Positions 9,059 through 18,219 of a stretch of DNA of 64,000 bases are shown one piece after another; the first letter of the stretch is position 1; each line of letters begins with the position of its first letter. Source of the DNA: Cyanidiococcus yangmingshanensis (Eukaryota; Rhodophyta; Bangiophyceae; Cyanidiales; Cyanidiaceae); contig VWRR01000001.1 of NCBI GenBank assembly GCA_013995675.1, forward strand, positions 558,001-622,000, in the 5' to 3' direction. A program made the translations under genes and the position numbers. The notes under the pieces were generated by a model, which made no database searches, was not told where the DNA came from, and worked only from the letters and a program-made list of their open reading frames with translations.

Positions 9059-9571
9059 ATGCTAACAGAGGCGACATTAGTCCAGCGGCGAAACTCATTT
9101 CAAGCTGGTATGCATAGAGACTCTTGGCGCTCAAGCACGCGCTGCTCGTTCGAGAACGCATTACCGGCGATACTGGTCGCGTTGAGCTCTAGGATGCCTC
9201 CGTTCGCCGATTCCGACGCCGACGTTTCTGTAGAGAGCGCCATCGCCTCCCTCGGACGCGGATATGTAACCAGTGATGACGACATGAATTCATATGCGCA
9301 ACGGATGAGAGGAACTCTGGCACAATACGTATCACTGGCCTTCGCTCAGAGCGATGCCGGCGATTCGACGTGTTGCTCGCCCAGAACGACCCCCCAACGA
9401 ACCGCGAGATGAATGGCTCCTGTATCGTTCCGGGTGACGGGATTGAAAGCGCCCATCTACCGCATGACAGCACGGAATATCGCGCTGAAACTGCGCTCAC
9501 GAATCCGTGCACGCTGGGACGCTCGCGGCTCCACTGGTGTCAGTCAGAACCGTAACCTTTCAATTTTGTGA
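9059..9571 (+). CDS. possible small split gene, unknown
   Basis: One frame runs 9059-9412 (117 codons), stops at TGA, then restarts directly with ATG at 9413 and stops at 9571. The second piece (52 residues, with KAPIYRMTARNIALKLRSRI) is basic and protein-like. The middle part, MPPFADSDADVS to YVSLAFAQ, also looks protein-like. This could be one gene with sequence errors, two tiny genes or chance. No family recognised. Confidence 0.25.
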
Positions 9572-9985
9572 GTGTGGCTGCCAGTCGAACGGAGACGACT
9601 TTTGGCCATGTCCTGCCGTATCGGCGCTAGCTCCTCTAGCTCATCAACGTATGGACCAGCGTAGAGAAACCACGGATCCCGCTCCATCCTGAAGGTCTGA
9701 TTGCCACCAATCACTTGGTAAATAGCACCATGGGCATGCAGATGCAGCAAGCAGCGCTCAGGAGCTGACGCACAGCATGGGAGATGTACGCACCACGTCC
9801 AGCAAACTCACCCAACGGGCCCCGTACACCCTAGCAGCGTCGGCATTCACGTTTGTTGCTGGAACGCGAAAGCCCTCAGAGCATCTCGGCCTCTTCATTG
9901 CTCCAAAAAAGTCGTCGCAATTCGAGTTTACGGAAACGCTGGGGCGCAACGGGCATGAGAACCCCAATCCCACGAAGACGATCAT
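9572..9985. other. intergenic, no gene seen
   Basis: About 410 bases before the stop of the HAD gene, with only weak overlapping frames. Confidence 0.5.
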
Positions 9986-10955
9986 TCACTCAGACGATGC
10001 CGAGGTAACCGCGTCTTTCTCATCCACGATGACAATGTCATCGAGGGTGATATACTGCGGCGCTACATGAACAATATCGGCACCAGCGTCCCACAGAAGT
10101 TGCGCACTCACGGACGTTGCGACTGCAACGCAACGCATCTTGGCGAGCTTTGCGGCCTTAACGCCAGCTGGTGCGTCCTCAATCACCACACAGCACTGCG
10201 GTTCAACACCCAGTCCCGCAGCAGCAGCCAGGAAAATATCCGGGGCGGGCTTCTTGTTGGCAATCTCGTCAGATCGGGTCACAAAGTCGAACATGTCTGG
10301 TCCGAAATGGATCGCCCGCATGTTTGCTTGCACTTTGACCGCATCCGCCGATGAGGCAAGCGCAGTCTTAAGCCCCAACTTTCGAACGTTTTCGATGAGC
10401 TCGCGCACACCCTCAAATGGCTGCAGTTCAGATGCAAACTCGTTGACGTAGATATCAAAGAAACGCTCCTTGGCTTTGTCCACTTCAAAGTCGGCGACAT
10501 TGTAACGACGCGCAACGCCGCGAAGGAAGGCTGCCTCCCCTGTCCCTGCAAAGTCCGCAAAGTCCTGCTCCGTGGGCTCCACCCCATGATATCGCAGAAA
10601 ATACTGAACCCCGGCTTTCCGGCTCAGTTTCTCAGAGTCACACAAGGACCCCGTCCATATCAAAAATAACTGCCTGCACGTTTCGGTTCGTCGCCGCAGT
10701 CAAGTAACTCTCTAGAATGGCCCCTGCAACCGCCGAAAAGTTACCATCCGTCTTTTTCGCCATATCGACCAGTTTTTTATATTTCTCTGGGGTGATGTCG
10801 ACTCGAGAGAGTCGAGGACTACTGTTTGCGCTTAGCCAACCGAGACGTTGCAGACCGGGCGCTGCCCGTGTCACTATAACCGCCCGCTGCCGAAAACCTT
10901 GCCGTCGACGCGTTCTGTAAACAAAACTACCCACAAAGTTCAGACTCGTTTCCAT
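9986..10955 (-). CDS. SOQ1-type HAD hydrolase, one frame break
   Basis: HAD-superfamily phosphatase-like protein closest in pattern to the HAD domain of the Arabidopsis thylakoid photoprotection protein SOQ1. Motifs: nucleophile loop FDMDGVL joined to CDSEKLSRKAG, FAGTGEAAFLRGVA, LASSADAVKVQANM (motif II), NKKPAPDIFLAAA (motif III Lys) and VVIEDAPAGVKAAK (motif IV). The first about 100 residues from METSLNFVGSF look like an organelle presequence and linker. After GVL the frame meets TGA; deleting one base at 10644-10647 restores the conserved CDSE. SOQ1 continues into thioredoxin-like and NHL domains, which are absent here. It starts about 30 bases after the CTH stop on the same strand. Confidence 0.85.
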
Positions 10956-10987
10956 GATGAACGGAATGGAAGAGGAACGGTGTTGAA

Positions 10988-12205
10988 TTAAACACTTTGG
11001 ATCTGTTCGCACGAGGTTATAGCTCCAGCGTCGATCCTCTGCGATTGCACCGCGTGCAACGCATTCTCCAGATCGCTCAGCAGATCGCCGACATCCTCAA
11101 TACCCACACTCCAGCGAACGAGTCGTTCATCAATACCGAGTCGTTCGCGGTCGGTTTTCGGCACGCTCTGGTGCGTCATGAGAGCAGGTAGCTCGATGAG
11201 TGACTCGACGCCTCCGAGAGACTCGGCGAGGGCGCTCAAACGCATTCGAGGGAGGCACTCCGCAGCGTTGTCCACGGAAAAGACAACCATACCGCCAAAG
11301 GCGTTCGGACGAGCAGCGTTCCGTTTCGCAGTCTCGTGCTGCGGATGACTCTCTAGACCTGGATACAGAACGCGATGGATGCATTTGGGTTCAGTTTGAG
11401 CGCGTCGCTCCAACCATTGGGCAATCTTCATGGCATTCTCACAATGTTGTTCCATGCGCAGCGCGAGGGTCTTGAGTCCGCGATGAACCAAGTAACAATC
11501 GAACGGGCTGGGCACTGCACCTAGCGCATTCTGGAGATATCGCAGGCGTTCGGCAAGGGCACTGTCTCGCAGTGCTACTGCGCCCATAATCACAGTCCGA
11601 GTGACCGTTCAAATACTTGCTCATAGAGTGGAGAACGACCCTGGCACCCAGCTTGAGGGGTTGTTGGCAGTACGGCGTCATAAACGTGTTATCAACAACC
11701 AGGATAGCGTTCGGTGGAGTCTGTTTCGCAACCAGTGCAATATCCGTGACCCGCAGCGTGGGGTTCGTCGGGCTCTCCAGCCACACCATTCGCGTGTTCG
11801 GGTGTTTCGCGAGCGCCTCCCGATAGCTGTCGCCCACAAAGTCGATGAAGGTAAACGTGATACCAAAACGAGCTGCAACATTGCGGAAATAGCGCTGCGT
11901 GCCTCCATACACGTCGTCAATACAGATGACGTGGTCACCGTTGCTCAGCAAGTGGAGAAGCGTTGTCGTTGCAGCCAGACCACTGCTGAATGCGAGTGCA
12001 TGGTCGGCTTCCTTCTAGCGCCGCGATGCAACGTTCGAGGTTCTCCCGCGTCGGGTTGTTGGAGCGCCCGTACTCGAAGTGTGCTCGTGGAACGCCAGGC
12101 GCCCGCTGCACAAAGGTCGTCGATAACGACACGGGTGGAATGACCGCTCCCGTGACCGGATCGGGCTCCTGTCCCTACGTGAATCGCTTTGGTTGCAAAG
12201 TCCAT
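10988..12205 (-). CDS. CTH: cystathionine gamma-lyase, three frame breaks
   Basis: PLP enzyme of reverse transsulfuration, converting cystathionine to cysteine, 2-oxobutanoate and ammonia. Pieced over four frame segments it reads as a complete enzyme: MDFATKAIHVG + QEPDPVTGAVIPPVSLSTT, FEYGRSNNPTRENLE, HALAFSSGLAATTTLLHL, DDVYGGTQRYFRNVA, VVDNTFMTPY, the PLP-Lys region SMSKYLNGHSD + VIMGAVALR, QNALGAVPSPFDCYLVHRGL and LAESLGGVESLIELPALMTH. These match gamma-lyase better than plant cystathionine gamma-synthase. Each break needs one base removed (near 12173, 12009 and 11594), and no conserved residue is lost, so it is not a decayed pseudogene. It shares a 188-base divergent promoter with the pseudouridine synthase gene. 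Confidence 0.92.
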
Positions 12206-12393
12206 GCGAAAGAACCGAACGTCCAGCAAAGCGCTGTCAACCAAGCAGCGACAAGTGCACGTATTTCACCGACGTGCGGGCCGCAGTGGGGCGCCACCAC
12301 CGTAACCGTTCAGGGCGCTCGCGAGACGTCGAATGAGTGCAACTTGCTGACCATGAACTCCTGGACGGAACGAACGACCTGGTTGATCACCAC

Positions 12394-13601
12394 ATGAAAC
12401 AAACGAAGCTTTTCTCAACGGCTGTGTTGTGTTTGTGCACGCCTCCGACCCCGTTGACGATCAGGAGTTGGCGTGGTCTGCGCTACACGGCACCGTATCT
12501 GTTTACGTATCGCGTCCACGTGAAAGAGCGCTGGTGCCAAACATCGCTGCCAGAAGTGTTCGCGCATGAGTTCTATGGCACACAAGAGTTCTGGCTGAAC
12601 CAGATTCAACACGGCAGACTGCTTGTGGGTGGGAGGATAGTCTCGCCGGACTACCAACTGCGACACGATGATGTGATCATAAATACGGTACACTTTCATG
12701 AAACACCAGTCTCTGCGGTGGACACTCCTCGAATACTTGACGAGCACGCCGACTGGGTCGCGGTTTACAAACCCGCCGGCATACCAACCCACGTTAGCGG
12801 ACAATTCCGCTATCATGCGCTCACGGAGTGGTTATCACGGTTGCTTACCGAAGCGGCACCAGGGACCGGCGCCACCTCTCTATACCCTCTACCGTCTCGA
12901 CAGAGTGACCTCAGGGGTTGTCGTCTTTGCCAAAAATGTTGCGCTTGCGCGTCAATGGCACCAGAATGCTTCTAGGTCCTCGCAAGCGCCCCAGTCATCG
13001 CAAAGTCTACCTAGCGCGAGTCCAGGGACATGTTCGAGATATCGCTACCTGTACGGTGCCGCTACGGCTAGACCGCAGTGCCCATGGATGCGCACGTTCC
13101 TATCCAGATCCAAAGACTGGAAAACCATCGATAACGCATTTTCGACCTCTTGGGTATGATGCCCGAACCGACACAAGCCTTGTCGAGTGTGTTCCGATAA
13201 CGGGTAGGACCCACCAGATTCGAGCGCACTTGTGCTTCCTTGGACATCCAGTCGCGAATGATGGACTCTACGGGGGCCAAACATCGAACGCTCTGCAAAC
13301 GTCTTTACCAGCAATTGCAGAAAGTGAACCGGAAAGCTCCGTGATGCAGGGGCCGTTCTCGGAACCGACGCTTACGCAACTTTTCTCTGACCTGCAGCTT
13401 GCAGACGCGCTCTGCCATCACTGTCCTTACGTTGCACCTGTCCGCTGGCGAGAGGACGCGCTCTACCGACAACAAGGGATCTGGTTGCATGCACTCTCGT
13501 ATCGTTTTGAGAGTGCTCCCCCGGAGCGGTTCTGTTGGAGCGCTCACACCGATTGGCCACTTTGGGCACGAGACTTTGCCTCAGCCGTTGAGCTCCTCTG
13601 A
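12394..13601 (+). CDS. RluA-family pseudouridine synthase (RPUSD/Rib2-like), two frame breaks
   Basis: Isomerises uridine to pseudouridine in RNA. The N-terminus has the eukaryotic Rib2/Pus9/RPUSD2-type block YRVHVKERW, EVFAHEF, an S4-like GRLLVGGRIV and VYKPAGIPTHVSGQFRYHAL. The catalytic loop LYRLDRVTSGVVVFAKN carries the active Asp. RKVYLARVQGHV, then GRTHQIRAHLCFLGHPVANDGLYGG, complete the fold. The frame shifts twice by one extra base, in a GGG run at 12862-12864 and a TT at 12970-12971. The C-terminal 100 residues include CHHCPYVAP, a possible metal site. The stop overlaps the convergent next gene by about 20 bases. Whether the target is tRNA or organelle rRNA cannot be told. Confidence 0.88.
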
Positions 13602-14408
13602 ATTGAGGGAGCTCGTGGTGTACACACCCGGCAAGCAAAGGTATGGATCGCGTCCGGTAGCATTACTGGCGTCGATGACCAATGCACCACAGCCAATAGC
13701 ATCCAGGATATGGAAGCGGGCTGAAAAACATGTCCGAGGAAGACGCAACAACTCGGCTCTATGGAGCGACATCCGTCCATAGCGCCCTACTCGGCGAATC
13801 TGTTGAATGAGCGCCTCCTGTCCCTGAGAGAGTGCCCGAACCACACTGGGCGGACATGGCAAAGGGCGTAACCAACGAGTACCATCAACTGAACGGATAC
13901 GGGTGTCGCGAGCAACGGTCTCGCGAAAATGCTCCAAGACAGCCATCTCCTTTTCCTCCCCGTGTTGGGATGTGCGTCGACGACCTATCCGCTCATCGAT
14001 CAGTTGCCAGTAGTCGGCTCGCCACAAAATCGCTGGTCCGCCCCGAATCGGTACCCAGCAGAGAATAAACTCGCCAGTGATCCGCTCCGTATCCGTTGGC
14101 TGTTGGGCCCGTTCTAAAAAATCTCCTACTGCGGTACCGTCCAAGAGCAATGCTAGCAGTTGCGACCGCAACACGAAACGATAGTGCAGGTTGTCGTTAC
14201 GTAGCGCCCAGAACGCCGCCTCGGCGTCACTCACCTCGTGGATCAAGCTCCAGAGGGCCTGATCGAGCGCTGACGCGGCATCTTCCAGCCAGGAGTTTTC
14301 AGTAGGCGGAACGACGGCTCCGGAGAGAAGCACTTTACGACGCTGGGGAGCCAACGTTGGTGAGGTGACGCTCCCGGGCTCGCCTGGCCGTTGACGAGCC
14401 CGCTGCAC
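13581..14408 (-). CDS. uncharacterised protein, possibly organelle-targeted
   Basis: A 275-residue open frame of unknown function. The N-terminus (MQRARQRPGEPGSV) is Arg/Pro/Ser-rich like a transit peptide. The body is soluble and mixed alpha/beta with Trp-containing blocks (EAAFWALRNDNLHYRF, GEFILCWVPIRGGPAILWRADYW). No membrane segment. The length suggests a real gene, and it overlaps the tail of the pseudouridine synthase gene by 21 bases. I do not recognise a family. Confidence 0.55.
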   Translation of the reverse strand: MQRARQRPGEPGSVTSPTLAPQRRKVLLSGAVVPPTENSWLEDAASALDQALWSLIHEVSDAEAAFWALRNDNLHYRFVLRSQLLALLLDGTAVGDFLERAQQPTDTERITGEFILCWVPIRGGPAILWRADYWQLIDERIGRRRTSQHGEEKEMAVLEHFRETVARDTRIRSVDGTRWLRPLPCPPSVVRALSQGQEALIQQIRRVGRYGRMSLHRAELLRLPRTCFSARFHILDAIGCGALVIDASNATGRDPYLCLPGVYTTSSLNSEELNG

Positions 14409-14552
14409 GACCGAGCACGTTGACGTCTCGAGTCGTTCTTGTCCAGTGTCTTTATTGGAAAGCTGCGGCTCGAATCAGCTTCTTTTTCATCAGGTAGGTC
14501 TCATTCGAGTGGCTAGCAGAGCAACGAGTCAGCGAAACAATGGCGGCACTGC

Positions 14553-15402
14553 TCAGAGGTTGTCACCGTCCTCGGCTGGCACGAGCCGCACTTCCTGCAC
14601 AGAAGCGCGCTCCAGTTTGAAAACTCTCCCTCCTCGACGAACCCGAACAAAAGTCTCGTCCCGATCAACCAAGTTTCCTTGTAAGTTCAGCCCATGGGTC
14701 GGGTGTGGCTCCTTGAACGTGACCACCACCGGAAAGGATCGAAATGCCTCAAACGCTCGATCGTGTTCGAGGACGTCGTTCACGCCAGGACTCGATACCT
14801 CCAAGCTTTGGATGTCGAGCCCGTTTTCCCAGGAATGATCAGCCAAGAGAGCCTTTGTGACCTTTTCACAGTCGTCCGAGAGTGGCATCTCCACAGAGCA
14901 TGACACGAAATAGGTGCCGCTTCCGGTCATAGACGGCAGACTCGACTCGGAGGGGCTCGTCCAGGAGCTGACGTCCCAGCTCGATGACTCCATATTCGGC
15001 TCGCTCTTGGGCCATACGTAGCTCAGACTCGGAGAGCATGGGTGCACCTGGAGATACGGTCGGCGCAGTCTCTTCTCGTTCGTTCAACGCTGTAGGTGGA
15101 GACTGGGTCGGCGACTGCGGTACGCCACGTTTGGAACGCTCACGCTGTCGCCGGCGACGAGGTTGGGCTCCAGCGTCAGACTTGGCCTCGGCAACGATGG
15201 AAAGCATCCCTGGAGATGATTTTGTCTTGTTGAACAAGTGCCGCTGGCGGTTACGTTTTGTCCAGCACGCTACCTGCAGCCGCTGCAGGCTAGCCTTCGC
15301 TGTAGTGAGAGGCAACGTCACCCAAGCGGTCTGCTGCACGGTTGCCCGCCCTACCGAAAGTTCGGCTCTCGAATGCAGCTTTCTAGCCATCGACCGATCC
15401 AT
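14553..15402 (-). CDS. rimP: RimP ribosome maturation factor, plastid-type, one frame break
   Basis: RimP helps assemble the small ribosomal subunit in bacteria and plastids. The first about 120 residues are basic (MDRSMARKLHSRAEL; RRRRQRERSKRG) and read as presequence plus linker. The core starts AQERAEYGVIELGRQLLDEPL. After RKRHLF the frame shifts; removing one T from the TTT run (14908-14910) gives VSCSVEMPLSDDCEKVTKAL and then SLEVSSPGVNDVLEHDRAF, the RimP hallmark (LEVSSPGxxRPL). The SH3-like C-terminus follows: GNLVDRDETFVRVRRGG. The domain match is clear after repair; plastid rather than mitochondrial location is inferred from family distribution. Confidence 0.85.
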
Positions 15403-15812
15403 GTTCGCTATCTCCTTCAGCGCAACAGCTTTTTCGTGGCGCTTTTGCTCGTTCAGTGAAGAGCACGCGAGCCAGCACTACCAGGCGAGTAGGTACGGGG
15501 GATGCAACCCAACGTAGCTCTGTTCGAGTCGATCGTCGGTGAAAGGTTCAAAACCGATCAAGGAACTTGGGTATCCAAGCGCTAGCCTCCGAATCGCCCT
15601 TATACGTCAACCAGCCTGAGTGCGTGAAGATAGAAAACGGCCGCTCAACGAGACGTCTCGAGTCAGTTTCGAAAAAAAGCCACAGTGGCGAGACCAAGTC
15701 CTTGATTGGCCGGCCACAGACGTTGTCTCGCTCGTTCGAGAACCGACGCGGTTTGTGTTCTCGGAGTCGGACGCGACGACACTTGGACGCCGGATTGAAT
15801 GCAGACGTTGGA

Positions 15813-16220
15813 ATGCAGCGTGAACGAGCGCTAAACTTGTATAGGGCTATTCTCAGGGCAGCAAAAGCTCGTTTTCAAGATCAACCAGAGACGCTTGCGG
15901 ATGTATACGCAGAGGCGAAGACACTGTTCCGGAAGAACGCCCCGCTCCGAGACGCTGAAGAAATAGAGCGGAAATTATTCGAGGGAGAGTCCCGACTTGA
16001 AATGGCCCTACACTATGGGATACCTTATCCAAGACAATATCACTTGAGTCCAGGAGCAACGCCACACTCTCCGAGGCGTGTAGCGTACCCGCTCTATCTG
16101 GACTCGTACGTGGAGACGCTGCAGCCGGGGGGTGAACGCCGCAACACACCACCGGTTGACCGACCACCTCTTTATCCAAACGACAGCGATGCCTTCCGTC
16201 GTGTTGATTCTGGACTTTGA
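15813..16220 (+). CDS. LYR-motif protein (Complex1_LYR/LYRM family)
   Basis: LYR proteins are small mitochondrial adaptors for Fe-S cluster and respiratory-complex assembly. The 135-residue reading from MQRERALNLYRAILRAA has the LYR tripeptide near the N-terminus followed by Arg/Lys helices (LADVYAEAKTLFRKNAPL, ERKLFEGESRLEMAL) and a conserved-looking HYGIPYPRQYHLSPG tail. The frame is open back to 15567, but the upstream 82 residues are Arg/Ser-rich and could be an added presequence. Which LYRM subtype it is cannot be settled here. Confidence 0.75.
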   Translation: MQRERALNLYRAILRAAKARFQDQPETLADVYAEAKTLFRKNAPLRDAEEIERKLFEGESRLEMALHYGIPYPRQYHLSPGATPHSPRRVAYPLYLDSYVETLQPGGERRNTPPVDRPPLYPNDSDAFRRVDSGL

Positions 16221-17689
16221 GCGGCCACCGTAGAGGAACCTTTTAGAGCGATGTCAGGATCGCAGACAGGCCATCGTTATCGTCCTCTTCATCATGGAGA
16301 TGGTGTCGATAGTGACTTCGCTTGCTACCTTCTGCAGCAATCGTTCTGTCACTTTCCAGAAACGATACTGATTCAGCGACACAGGGAATTGGCATTGCAG
16401 GAACACAGCCTCTTCGGATCCGAACAACAATGCCTACGCAATCGGGCATTTCAAGCTCTCAGGGCACGCTACCGATGGTGGATGACAGGCACGGAACGAC
16501 GATAGGATTCGTTTCTGCTGGAGACGATCTCCGACGTAGTTCGAGGCCATGCCCAGAATACTTGATGAATCATCTGAGCACTGGACAGAGGGACCATCGC
16601 TCGTCATCTTCGGGTACATTATCAGTGCTCGGAGAGGGATACGATCACGTGCCGTTTATCAATACGCATGCGATGCCGTTTCCAATCATGTTGGTTTACT
16701 TATACGGCGCCGAGTCGCACTTGCTTCCTCTTTCATGCACCTGGGGATGCCAGTGGAGCACCTAGCGTGGTACGGCTGGCCAATGCAAGTTCGCGATCGC
16801 TCTAGGGTGTGCGTCTGCGACCTCTCATCTCGAACGTTTCATAGGACAGGCCCCGGAACACTTTCCGTGATTCCCAAGGCCGGCGCATTTCGTTTTCCTC
16901 GCCAAGTACCGAATATCCGCTGATGAGGATCATCTCTCGCTACGAGCATCCATTTACGTAAAGGGATATGACTGGGATATTCCGCGCTGCTTCATAACAG
17001 ATTCGAAAAAGCTTCCTAGAAAGATGCAATCGATCGATGAGCAGGTTCTCGTGACGCTCTTGTCAGTGCCCGTGAGCTAATCGTCTCGAGTCAGCGACCG
17101 TCATCTTCCTAGCCTATACACAGACGCTTCTATCTTGAAGACAGGTATGCTCAGCGCTGGGGCTTGCGTTGCCTCATGGGTAGGCATGAAACATTTTGGT
17201 TCATCCAGGCCGAGATTTTTTCAGGCTGCGCGTTAGGAAAGTATGCCCTGCTGCGACCTTAGCCATTTGTTCTACTTCTCCATGCACAACAAAGTCTGTG
17301 CATCGCTTATGAGCCTGGTCAGCTCGTCGAGTCCTGCTGGAGACTTGGCTTGACGGAACCCGGCTCTGTTCGCATCCAGTGGGCAACAGCCTGCTTTCGG
17401 CAACCGCTTCGATGGTACCCAGCCATCAAATCATTTCTGGTATGCTTCGGTCAACACTTCTTCATCACAGCTACACGAGTCACAATTTATTGTCAATAGT
17501 CTAGACGAGCGGCTTGCTTATCGTCGAGCGCTTTCCGTCTTCATGATCACTGCTTTCAGCACGAATGGAATGCATCAAGACGCCTTGCTGAACAAGTGCA
17601 CGCCGCACCTGTCGCGAAACCTGCGAACCTCTGGCAGCAATCAGCGTCGACAAAGTCGTCGAAAACCATCAACTTTGCCTGAACTTTTA
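16221..17689. other. intergenic, no gene recognised
   Basis: Almost 1.5 kb. Overlapping short frames on both strands (up to about 147 codons) show no domain, signal peptide or conserved motif. Confidence 0.5.
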
Positions 17690-18064
17690 TCAGAGGGTGC
17701 TGTCATCAATGATAGGCCACTCGAGACGATTCCTCCGCCGAGGAGCAACTCGATCCTCGACAACCGCCTCTTCCATTCGCCGAATTTCTTCCTCGGTCAC
17801 GCATCGGAGTCGTTTAAGAAAGGCGAGTTCCCCTTGCTCCGCATCAACCTGACCAAATAAGACCACGTTCTCGCCACGAAACACCTGCAAGCCACAGGGA
17901 ACGTCGGCGAAGGCCTCGTTGTTCACGACAACCCGCTCGATCGAGTCTTCCAAAACCAAGTTCGCATACTGGTCAAAGGATCGCAGATACCCAACAAAGA
18001 AGCGCCCATCACGCAAGTATACAAGGACGCGTTTATCCAGATCCTCTACAAGTGCCTCACTCAT
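17690..18064 (-). CDS. LSM1: U6 snRNA-associated Sm-like protein LSm1
   Basis: 124-residue Sm-fold protein. LSm1 joins the LSm1-7 ring that binds the 3' ends of deadenylated mRNAs and promotes decapping. Sm1 motif: DKRVLVYLRDGRFFVGYLRSFDQYANLVLED. Sm2 motif: GLQVFRGENVVLFGQVD. A charged C-terminal extension (EEIRRMEEAVVEDR) is typical of LSm1 and not of LSm8. The one published cyanidial LSm study (C. merolae) reported a single LSm complex serving splicing and decay. Its start is 155 bases from the divergent MetAP start. Confidence 0.93.
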   Translation of the reverse strand: MSEALVEDLDKRVLVYLRDGRFFVGYLRSFDQYANLVLEDSIERVVVNNEAFADVPCGLQVFRGENVVLFGQVDAEQGELAFLKRLRCVTEEEIRRMEEAVVEDRVAPRRRNRLEWPIIDDSTL

Positions 18065-18219
18065 CGTCCCAGTACTTGCCTAGAACGTTTCGCAGTCGCT
18101 AACGCCAACCGATCTGTCGGCACGAACCGCGCCCTAGCGTTCTGCAGCGGACACACGTTCCCGGTCCTGAAGCCGACTTGTGTGTCAGCGTTTGATCACA
18201 AAACTGGTTCTTTAGCTGT

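Noticed and set aside
10988-12205. CTH as a pseudogene
   Set aside because: Every conserved block, including the PLP-Lys region, is intact; only single-base frame changes are present.
9986-14930. Short introns to explain the frame breaks
   Set aside because: Conserved residues on both sides are adjacent, leaving one extra base, far too short for an intron.
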